Of a stretch of DNA of 41,563 bases, positions 9,174-15,796 are shown one piece after another. Positions within the stretch are counted from its first letter, which is position 1, and each line of letters begins with the position of its first letter. The DNA lies in assembly GCA_937875545.1 (NCBI GenBank), contig CALLYE010000143.1, positions 1-41,563 of the forward strand. The letters run 5' to 3'. The notes below the pieces were generated by a model, which did not search any database, was not told the origin of the DNA, and was given only the letters and a program-made list of their open reading frames with translations. Origin of the DNA: DTU078 sp002397345 (lineage in GTDB: Bacteria; Bacillota; Clostridia; Oscillospirales; CAG-272). A program made the translations under genes and the position numbers.

Positions 9174-10412
9174 ATGGGGATTTTCTCAAGGAAAAAGCCG
9201 AAAGCCGATAACAGCCTCAGCACAACGAAATTCGCGTTTTGGGGCAGCTCTACTGCGGGTACATACGTAAACGAAACGACCGCCATGCAGACCGCCGCCG
9301 TTTATGCCTGCGTTAAAGTCATATCCGAGGCGATCGCCTCGCTGCCGATCCATGTGTACAAATATCAGCAAAACGGAGCGGAGGTTATACCGACCCATCC
9401 TCTGAACAAACTGCTCCGTATCGCTCCCAACCCCGATATGACGGCTTTTTCTTTTTTTGAGACAGTCATGGGGCATCTGCTCATATGGGGCAACGCCTAC
9501 GCGCAGATCATACGCGACGGCGCGGGGCGGGTGCTGGCACTCTATCCCCTGCTCCCGAACAAGACCGACATATTCCGCGACGGTGCGACGCGCCGGATAT
9601 ATTACACATACTGGCGAGACGCCGACGAAACGCAGCGCGGCGAAAAGACCGGGGGCGTAAGACTGGAGCGCGAGGACGTTTTGCATATCCCCGGGCTGAG
9701 CTTCGACGGTATGAAGGGCTATTCCCCTATCGCGCTCGCGCGCAACGCGGTGGGTATGGCGATCGCCACGGAGAACTTCGGCGCTTCGTTTTTCTCCAAC
9801 GGCGCGAATCCCAGCGGAGTGCTGGAATCGCCCACAGCGCTGAAAAACCCCGACGAGCTGCGCGCCAAGTGGGAGAGCAACTACAAAGGCTCGGGTAAAG
9901 CCAACAAATTGGTGATTCTGGAGGAAGGTATAAAGTACCACACCATTTCCGTGCCTCCCGAACAGGCGCAGTTCCTTGAAACGCGTAAATTTCAACTCAA
10001 CGAGATTGCGCGCATATTCCGCGTACCGCCGCACATGATCGGAGATTTGGAGAAGTCGTCGTTTTCAAACATCGAGCAGCAGTCGCTGGAGTTTGTGAAA
10101 TACTGCGTAAACCCCTGGGTGGTGCGGCTGGAGCAAGCGATGTCGCAGAGCCTGCTGCTTCCCTCCGAGCAGTTTGATATGTATATCAAGTTCAACCTCG
10201 ACGGGCTGCTGCGCGGCGACTACGAAACCCGCATGAAGGGTTATTCCATCGGTCTGCAGAACGGGTTTATGTCGCCCAACGACATAAGGCGGCTGGAAAA
10301 TATGCTGGAGATACCCGAGGAGCTCGGGGGTAACAAATACATGGTTAACGGAAACATGATTCCGCTGTCCGATGTGGGAAAACAGTGGGGCGGAGGCGAA
10401 GGCAATGCGTAA
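9174..10412 (+). CDS. Portal protein, HK97 family
   Basis: A 412-residue portal, forming the dodecameric ring for DNA entry at the capsid vertex. It shows the usual features of the family: an N-terminal TAAVYACVKVISEAIASLPIHVYK helix region, the GNAYAQIIRD segment, and a C-terminal half containing RIFRVPPHMIGD and SNIEQQSLEFVKYCVNPW. Length is typical for HK97-type portals. ATG at 9174 lies 24 bases after the terminase stop with only a weak ribosome site (TTGGTG). The last 8 bases overlap the protease gene. Confidence 0.95.
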   Translation: MGIFSRKKPKADNSLSTTKFAFWGSSTAGTYVNETTAMQTAAVYACVKVISEAIASLPIHVYKYQQNGAEVIPTHPLNKLLRIAPNPDMTAFSFFETVMGHLLIWGNAYAQIIRDGAGRVLALYPLLPNKTDIFRDGATRRIYYTYWRDADETQRGEKTGGVRLEREDVLHIPGLSFDGMKGYSPIALARNAVGMAIATENFGASFFSNGANPSGVLESPTALKNPDELRAKWESNYKGSGKANKLVILEEGIKYHTISVPPEQAQFLETRKFQLNEIARIFRVPPHMIGDLEKSSFSNIEQQSLEFVKYCVNPWVVRLEQAMSQSLLLPSEQFDMYIKFNLDGLLRGDYETRMKGYSIGLQNGFMSPNDIRRLENMLEIPEELGGNKYMVNGNMIPLSDVGKQWGGGEGNA

Positions 10413-11127
10413 GTTTTGGGATTTTGCGGGCGAAGGCGAGGCGCGCACGCTCTATCTCGAGGGCGTTATCGCCGACGAGAGCTGGTTCGGCGACGAGGTG
10501 ACGCCGGCCGAGTTTAAGACAGAGCTGAACAAGGGGAGCGGGGATATAACCGTGTTCATCAACTCGCCGGGCGGCGGCGTGTTCGCGGCGGCCGAGATAT
10601 ATACGGCGCTGAGGGAATATCCCGGCAAAGTCACCGTAAAAATTTCCGCTTTGGCCGCCAGCGCCGCAAGCGTGGTCGCCATGTCTGGCGATACGGTGCT
10701 GATGTCCCCCGTCGCCTGCTTGATGATCCACAACCCGTCAACGGTCGCGTTCGGCGACGCGGGCGAAATGGCGCGTGCGAAAGCGATGCTTGATCAGGTT
10801 AAGCAGACTATCATAAACGCGTATACGCTGAAAAGCGGTCAGCCGCGCGAACTTATCTCTGAGATGATGGACGCGGAAACGTGGATTTACGCGCAGGACG
10901 CCGTTAAGCTCGGTTTTGCCGACGCGATGCTCTACGACGAGAGCCGCGTGCCCTCAAGTCGCCTTAAAAACATGATTTACACCCGTCAGGCGGTTTCCGC
11001 CTCGTTTATGAGCCGCATACACAGCAAACCCGCGCAGCGGGAGCCGCAGCCCGGCGCGGTGCGCAATGTAAAAGTCCGAGACTCGATCATAAGCAAACAA
11101 ATATATGGGGGTATACATAGCAAATGA
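10405..11127 (+). CDS. Prohead protease, ClpP-like (S14)
   Basis: A 240-residue ClpP-fold protease that would process the major capsid protein's N-terminal scaffold. The catalytic Ser86 lies in ALAASAAS, His109 in MIHNP and the Asp in the ETWIYAQDA segment, so the triad is intact. FINSPGGGVFAA is the usual strand-turn of the family. ATG at 10405 is chosen: it begins MRKFWDF, has GGAGGCGAAGG just upstream and overlaps the portal stop by 8 bases. The last four bases overlap the capsid gene (ATGA). Confidence 0.94.
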   Translation: MRKFWDFAGEGEARTLYLEGVIADESWFGDEVTPAEFKTELNKGSGDITVFINSPGGGVFAAAEIYTALREYPGKVTVKISALAASAASVVAMSGDTVLMSPVACLMIHNPSTVAFGDAGEMARAKAMLDQVKQTIINAYTLKSGQPRELISEMMDAETWIYAQDAVKLGFADAMLYDESRVPSSRLKNMIYTRQAVSASFMSRIHSKPAQREPQPGAVRNVKVRDSIISKQIYGGIHSK

Positions 11128-12308
11128 GCAAAATTCTTGAACTGCGCGAACTGCGCGCGGACGCGTGGGAGGAGGCTAAAGCCTTTCTTGACTTTAAAAC
11201 GGGAACCGACGGCCGCCTTTCGCCCGAGGACGCCGCCGCGTACGACCGCATGGAAGCGGAGGTTGTGGCGCTGGGCAAAGATATCGAGCGGCTGGAACGT
11301 GCCCGCGATATCGAGTCCGAGCTATCCGAGCCGGTCAGACAGCCGATTACCGGTTCACCCGGCGCGCAGTCCAAAACCGGGCGCGCTTCCGACGAGTATA
11401 AAGCCTCGTTCTGGAACGCGATGCGCGGCCGCAAGTTCCCAGAAAACGCGCTTCAGGTCGGCACCGACAGCGAAGGCGGATACCTCGTTCCCGACGAGTT
11501 CGAACGTCAGCTTATCGAGGCGCTCGAAGAGCAGAACATATTCCGGCAGATCGCGAATGTGATTCAAACAGGCTCGGGCGAGCGTAAAATACCGATTGTG
11601 GCGACAAAAGGCACAGCCTCTTGGGTGGAAGAGGAAGGCGCCGTCACCGAAAGCGACGATTCCTTTGGGCAGATCAACCTGAATGCCTACAAAACAGCCA
11701 CCATGATAAAAGTCTCGCAGGAGCTGCTCAGCGACAGCGTGTTTTCGCTTGAAGCGTATATCGCCAAAGAATTCGCCCGCAGGATCGGTGCGAAGGAGGA
11801 GGAAGCCTTCTCCAAAGGCGACGGTTCCGGCAAGCCCACCGGCATATTGGCGGCTTCGGGCGGGGGAACGGTGGGCAAAACCGCCGCGTCCGCCACGACG
11901 ATTACCTTCGACGAGGTGCTCGATCTGTTTTACGCGCTCAAATCGCCATACCGCGCCAGAGCGGCGTTTATCACAAGCGACCAAACCGTGAAAGCGATCC
12001 GAAAGCTCAAGGACAATAACGGTCAGTACCTGTGGTCGCCGTCCGTCAGAGACGGTGAACCTGATACGATTTTAGGCAAGCGTATTTACACATCCTCGTA
12101 TTTCCCGGTTATAGCCGCAAGCGCCAAGACGATCGCGTTCGGCGACTTCTCGTATTATTGGATCGCCGACCGGCAGTCCCGCACTTTCCAGCGGCTCAAC
12201 GAGCTTTACGCCGCGACCGGTCAGGTGGGATTTATCGCCACTCAGCGTGTGGACGGCAAGCTGATCCTGCCCGAAGCGGTACAGATCCTCCAGATGGCGG
12301 CGTCGTAA
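11124..12308 (+). CDS. Major capsid protein, HK97 fold
   Basis: A 394-residue capsid subunit. Residues 1-75 are a charged helical delta domain acting as internal scaffold, followed by a low-complexity linker (about 76-90); the shell domain starts near FWNAMRGRK. The conserved segments GGYLVPDEFERQLIEALEE, KIPIVATKGTASWVEEEG, and KGDGSGKPTGIL are those of HK97-type subunits. The upstream ClpP-like protease is expected to cut between scaffold and shell. It starts at an ATGA overlap with the protease gene and ends in a TAATG overlap with the connector gene. Confidence 0.95.
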   Translation: MSKILELRELRADAWEEAKAFLDFKTGTDGRLSPEDAAAYDRMEAEVVALGKDIERLERARDIESELSEPVRQPITGSPGAQSKTGRASDEYKASFWNAMRGRKFPENALQVGTDSEGGYLVPDEFERQLIEALEEQNIFRQIANVIQTGSGERKIPIVATKGTASWVEEEGAVTESDDSFGQINLNAYKTATMIKVSQELLSDSVFSLEAYIAKEFARRIGAKEEEAFSKGDGSGKPTGILAASGGGTVGKTAASATTITFDEVLDLFYALKSPYRARAAFITSDQTVKAIRKLKDNNGQYLWSPSVRDGEPDTILGKRIYTSSYFPVIAASAKTIAFGDFSYYWIADRQSRTFQRLNELYAATGQVGFIATQRVDGKLILPEAVQILQMAAS

Positions 12309-12616
12309 TGACACTTCTCGAAAAAGTCAAGGCGAATCTGATCCTGCAGCACGGCGAAGACGACGCCCTGCTTGAAAGTTACATAGCGGCGGCGGTCAAT
12401 TACGCCGAGAGCTACCAGCACCTGCCCGCCGGCACATATGCGGCGGGCGAGATCCCGCCCGCGACCGAACAGGGCATCGTCATGCTGGCAAGCCACTTCT
12501 ATGAGTCACGCGACGGCTCGACGGGCGGTTTCTTCGCCGATAATGTTCAGGCGGCGCGTCAGGTGTGGGATACCGTAAATATGCTCCTGCGCCTTGAACG
12601 CGACTGGAAGGTATAG
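12308..12616 (+). CDS. Head-tail connector protein (gp6-like)
   Basis: A 102-residue helical protein (LLEKVKANLILQHGEDDALLESYI, then VMLASHFYESRDG) of the gp6/QLRG-type connector family that forms the ring below the portal. The start ATG at 12308 overlaps the capsid stop by one base; the frame reaches further up but only inside the capsid gene. Its position after the capsid gene is the usual one. Confidence 0.85.
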   Translation: MTLLEKVKANLILQHGEDDALLESYIAAAVNYAESYQHLPAGTYAAGEIPPATEQGIVMLASHFYESRDGSTGGFFADNVQAARQVWDTVNMLLRLERDWKV

Positions 12617-12619
12617 GCT

Positions 12620-12955
12620 GTGAGTTTCGGCAAGATGAGAGAGCATATCGACATAGCGGAAACGGTGCAAACCGCCGACGGCGCGGGCTTCGTCACTTCG
12701 GCTGACAATATAGTCGCATCAGTCCGCGCATACCGGGAAGAACGCAGTGGCACCATTCTATGGGCGAACCGGGCGGCGTTTTCCGACGCGACCTGCCTGT
12801 TCCGTTTCCGCGTTATACCGGGGGTGACCGTTACAACGCATCATATTATCATCTGCGGCGGCGAGCGGTACAGGATCACAAGCGCGGAGGATGTGCGCGG
12901 ACGCGGGATGTATGTTGAGATATTGGCGGAGCTTATCCGGCCGTCGAAGGGGTGA
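12620..12955 (+). CDS. Head-tail joining (head closure) protein
   Basis: A 111-residue beta-rich protein of the phage head-tail joining family: the segments MREHIDIAETVQTADGAGF, VRAYREERSGTILWANRAAF and HHIIICGGERYRITSAEDV are typical. It would close the head after packaging and form the tail docking site. The start is GTG at 12620, three bases after the previous stop. The last four bases overlap the next start (GTGA). Confidence 0.85.
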   Translation: MSFGKMREHIDIAETVQTADGAGFVTSADNIVASVRAYREERSGTILWANRAAFSDATCLFRFRVIPGVTVTTHHIIICGGERYRITSAEDVRGRGMYVEILAELIRPSKG

Positions 12956-13374
12956 TTGTTACGGAAAGCGCGAATTTCAAGCTGCCCGAAGACTTTCTAA
13001 ATAAAATATCGCGCCTTGAACAGCATACAGATGAGATAATTCCAAAGGTGCTCGAAGCCGGCGGAGAGGTGGTGCTCGAAAAGGTGCGAGGAAATCTTCA
13101 GGCGGTGCTTTCACCCGACGCCACCGGCGAGCTCGCGGACGCGCTCGGTCTGTCGCCGGCGCGGATGGACAGGGACGGCAATTTCAATGTGAAGGTCGGC
13201 TTTGATGAGCCGAGGCGCGACGGCTCCTCGAACGCCATGGTCGCAAATATTATCGAATATGGCAAGCACGGACAGCCGCCGCGACCATTTTTACAGCCGG
13301 CGAAGTCGGCTTCGCGCGCGTCCTGCATCGAGGCGATGAAGCGTAAACTCGACGAGGAGCTTGGCGGCGTATGA
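12952..13374 (+). CDS. HK97 gp10-like tail component
   Basis: A 140-residue protein resembling the HK97 gp10 family of neck or tail-completion proteins: an N-terminal helix, then VANIIEYGKHGQPPRPFLQPA, a hallmark segment of the family, and a C-terminal helix KRKLDEELGG. The start is GTG at 12952, overlapping the previous stop; the next gene starts within its last four bases, so the five connector and tail-completion genes are tightly coupled. Confidence 0.82.
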   Translation: MIVTESANFKLPEDFLNKISRLEQHTDEIIPKVLEAGGEVVLEKVRGNLQAVLSPDATGELADALGLSPARMDRDGNFNVKVGFDEPRRDGSSNAMVANIIEYGKHGQPPRPFLQPAKSASRASCIEAMKRKLDEELGGV

Positions 13375-13712
13375 ATATCCTTGAGGAAACCGCTGCGCTT
13401 GTCACGGGACTCGGGCTGCCGGTCGAAACGGGCGTGTTTTCGGCTGAAGCACCCGACACATACTGCGTGCTGACGCCGCTCGGCGACACATACGGGCTTT
13501 TCTCTGGCGACATGCCAGGCATTGAGACGCAGGAAGTCAGGGTTTCGCTTTACAGCAAAAATAACTACCTGCAAACCAAAAAAGCGCTCGAATCGGCGCT
13601 GCTGCGGGCAAGTTTTACGGTAACCCAGCGGCTGTATATCGCCCGCGAGGATACCACCGGCTACCATCACATCGCGATCGACGTCGCGAAAATCTACCCA
13701 TTGGAGGATTAG
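13371..13712 (+). CDS. Putative tail terminator / tail completion protein
   Basis: A 113-residue small alpha/beta protein between the gp10-like gene and the major tail protein gene, the slot held by the tail terminator in siphoviruses. It begins with a helix (MNILEETAALVTGLGLPVETG), then beta strands (YCVLTPLGD, EVRVSLYSK) and a helix (KALESALLRA). No catalytic motif is seen. The role comes mainly from gene order. Confidence 0.6.
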   Translation: MNILEETAALVTGLGLPVETGVFSAEAPDTYCVLTPLGDTYGLFSGDMPGIETQEVRVSLYSKNNYLQTKKALESALLRASFTVTQRLYIAREDTTGYHHIAIDVAKIYPLED

Positions 13713-13715
13713 GGC

Positions 13716-14306
13716 ATGGCGACAATTGGCATGGACTCGCTGTTTTACAGCAAAATCACGGAGGACGCGAGCGGAATCGAGACCTACGGCACGCCGGTTT
13801 CACTCGCCCGCGCCATAAAGGCGGACTTAGCCATCGAGCTGTCTGAAGTTACGCTCTACGCCGACGACGGCGCGGCGTATGTCATAAAGGAGTTTAAAAG
13901 CGGCACGCTCACGCTCGGTGTGGACGACATCGGCACGACTGCGGCGCAAGATCTGACCGGAGCCGTCACAGACGACAACGGTGTACTGATTTCCGCGAGC
14001 GAAACGGTCGGCGGGTCGGTCGCCGTCGGCTTCCGCGCGCTCAAACCGGATAATCGGTACAGATATTTCTGGCTCTATCGCGTGAAGTTCGGCGTCCCGT
14101 CCGTCAGCCTGCAAACCAAAGGCGAGACCATCACATTCTCCACGCCGACCATCGAGGGCACTGTCATGCGGCGTATGAAAACCGACGCAAACAACAAACA
14201 CCCATGGAAATCGGAAGTCACCGAGGGCGACTCCGGCGTTCCGGCGGAGGTCATCACCGGGTGGTTTTCGCAGGTCTATGAGCCGGTATTTGTAGATACT
14301 CCGTAA
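13716..14306 (+). CDS. Major tail protein, phi13 type
   Basis: A 196-residue tail tube subunit of the phi13 family: the opening MATIGMDSLFYSKIT, KADLAIELSEVTLYADD, TLTLGVDDI and the C-terminal GETITFSTPTIEGTVMRR are characteristic. It polymerises into the tail tube around the tape measure. It starts 3 bases after the previous gene, with GGAGG at 13702-13706, and is followed by the tail assembly chaperone. Confidence 0.9.
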   Translation: MATIGMDSLFYSKITEDASGIETYGTPVSLARAIKADLAIELSEVTLYADDGAAYVIKEFKSGTLTLGVDDIGTTAAQDLTGAVTDDNGVLISASETVGGSVAVGFRALKPDNRYRYFWLYRVKFGVPSVSLQTKGETITFSTPTIEGTVMRRMKTDANNKHPWKSEVTEGDSGVPAEVITGWFSQVYEPVFVDTP

Positions 14307-14334
14307 ACAGAGATATAATAATATGGAGGGTTTT

Positions 14335-14727
14335 ATGGACAGCGAACGCGGAGCGGCGATCACGATCGGCGGAGAGGAATACACGCTTATCCTCACGACA
14401 AAGGCGACAAAAGCCATCGCCGGGCGTTACGGCGGTTTGGAAAATCTCGGCGACCGGCTGATGAAAGCCGAAAATTTCGAGCTCGCGCTCGACGAAATAG
14501 TGTGGCTGGTAACGCTGCTGGCCAACCAGAGCGTTCTGATATACAACCTGCGTAACAAAGAGAACCCGAAACCGCTGCTCACGGAGGAAGAAGTGGAGCT
14601 GCTCACCTCGCCGCTCGAGCTCGCGTCCTACAAGAGCGCCATCACCGAGGCTATGATGCGCGGCACGGCGCGGCACGTGGTGAGCGAAGGCGACGCGGAA
14701 CCACCAAAAAACGCGTCGGCCGGGTAA
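14335..14727 (+). CDS. Tail assembly chaperone, G part
   Basis: A 130-residue protein in the place of the lambda-type G chaperone, between the major tail protein and tape measure genes. It is helical (TTKATKAIAGRYGGLENLGDRL). ATG at 14335 is chosen because GGAGGG at 14325-14330 lies four bases upstream; the ATG at 14323 overlaps that site. Its reading frame contains the slippery heptamer AAAAAAC at 14706-14712, five codons before the stop, so part of the ribosomes should move to the T frame. Confidence 0.85.
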   Translation: MDSERGAAITIGGEEYTLILTTKATKAIAGRYGGLENLGDRLMKAENFELALDEIVWLVTLLANQSVLIYNLRNKENPKPLLTEEEVELLTSPLELASYKSAITEAMMRGTARHVVSEGDAEPPKNASAG

Positions 14728-14927
14728 ACGGCTCCCGTGCGGACAACACGGCGGAGCTTTTTACCCGGCTCTACTACTATGGAACGGTACAGCTGCGCAT
14801 GGACGAGGAGCGGTTCTGGCTCACGCCCATCGGCGAGTTTTTGGATTTGTGGACGTGTCACAAGCAGTGGATTGGGATTGAGAAGATACATAAAGAGGCA
14901 CGTGTAGATGATGTTATACCTATTTAA
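14335..14927 (+). CDS. Tail assembly chaperone GT fusion by -1 frameshift
   Basis: Reading 14335-14712 and then, after a one-base step back, 14712-14927 gives a 197-residue GT protein. The slippery site A AAA AAC at 14706-14712 has the exact X XXY YYZ form and is placed in the right phase. The T part has no start of its own and encodes 71 residues, including RMDEERFWLTPIGEFLDLW and CHKQW, which fit the T domain that recruits tape measure protein. The T stop is TAA at 14925-14927. As in lambda-like siphoviruses, a small proportion of GT to G is expected. Feature coordinates span both frames. Confidence 0.82.
14706..14712 (+). promoter_or_regulatory. Programmed -1 ribosomal frameshift site
   Basis: AAAAAAC read as CCA-AAA-AAC in the G frame. 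It follows the X XXY YYZ rule and the -1 frame is open for 71 codons beyond, into a sequence that looks like a real T domain, while the zero frame stops after five more codons. Confidence 0.82.
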
Positions 14928-14934
14928 AGTAATT

Positions 14935-15699
14935 CTACATTTCTATACTTTCCCATTGATCTTTTTCAATTTGATGAAGTATTGTCATGATTTTAATTGG
15001 AGCTTTACTTATCTTTTTTATTAATAATTCCAGAGGAAAGCCCGGAATCGTTGGTTGTGGCACGCCAATTAACCATCCATTCCCAACTACGCCATTGTTA
15101 AGTTCCATATTGGGGGTAAATCCATTATATGACATACCATTGCCTCTAATCTTTACTTCAGCTTCAGATTGTTCGTTTTTTAATAATATTATAAAATATG
15201 ATCTTGGCTCCATTATATATTTAGCAATAATATCTATATTTATGTCACCATTATCAATAATTTCCGCTTTAAGATTGTTGAATTTGGTGAATTGTGGTGT
15301 AAATGTGTTTTTACCTATAATAACATCACACATTTGTTTAAGGGTGTTTTCTAAACCATTTGTAAATAAATCGAGATATAACGTTTGTAAAAGTACTGGA
15401 GGTATAAGACTATAATCTATACGAATAGGAATTATTCTTAACTCACTTTTTACAGCTTTTATCAATGCATTTTGCCACTCTAATTTTACCATATTACTAT
15501 CTAAACTATTTTTTGACACAAACAAGAAAAAGTATTGACATTGTTCTAATCCTTCACTCATTTTATCGATTATTCCATCACCAGGTTGAATTGACCATGA
15601 GTCGTAAAATACTTTATTAATACCGAAAATTTCTTGTAATTTTATCGCAATTGGCTCAACAACAGGTTTATCTTTGAAATTATGTGATAAAAAAATCAT
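14935..15699 (-). CDS. TIR-domain protein, prophage cargo (candidate anti-phage defence)
   Basis: A 254-residue protein with a TIR domain at about residues 1-130: MIFLSHNFKDK (strand A and AA loop), KVFYDSWSIQPGD (BB loop region), QYFFLFVSKNS (strand D) and VKLEWQNAL, whose Glu (about residue 74) is where TIR NADases carry the catalytic Glu. The C-terminal 120 residues (from about 135) are not recognised and look beta-rich, with a GNGWLIGVPQPTIPGFP segment; a sensor or effector role is inference. No signal peptide or membrane segment is seen. ATG at 15699 is chosen because AAGGTG lies at normal spacing; a GTG at 15708 overlaps it. The gene is AT-rich unlike its neighbours, on the opposite strand, and has its own consensus promoter, the pattern of a lysogen-expressed moron. 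TIR proteins such as those of Thoeris act in defence by consuming or converting NAD. Confidence 0.85.
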   Translation of the reverse strand: MIFLSHNFKDKPVVEPIAIKLQEIFGINKVFYDSWSIQPGDGIIDKMSEGLEQCQYFFLFVSKNSLDSNMVKLEWQNALIKAVKSELRIIPIRIDYSLIPPVLLQTLYLDLFTNGLENTLKQMCDVIIGKNTFTPQFTKFNNLKAEIIDNGDINIDIIAKYIMEPRSYFIILLKNEQSEAEVKIRGNGMSYNGFTPNMELNNGVVGNGWLIGVPQPTIPGFPLELLIKKISKAPIKIMTILHQIEKDQWESIEM

Positions 15700-15734
15700 A
15701 TCATTCACCTTATTTTACCATATTTAATAATTTT

Positions 15735-15763
15735 ATTATAAGCTAAAACTATCTTCTTGTCAA
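15735..15763 (-). promoter_or_regulatory. Consensus sigma-A promoter for the TIR gene
   Basis: On the minus strand TTGACA (15758-15763) and TATAAT (15735-15740) are both perfect and 17 bases apart, ending about 35 bases before the start codon. No operator is obvious, so expression is probably constitutive in the lysogen. Confidence 0.88.
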
Positions 15764-15796
15764 CTTATATTTTATATAAATTGGAGGTGACCGCTC

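Noticed and set aside
9186..10034. 282-codon minus-strand frame under the portal gene
   Set aside because: Shadow of the GC-rich portal gene; no family pattern.
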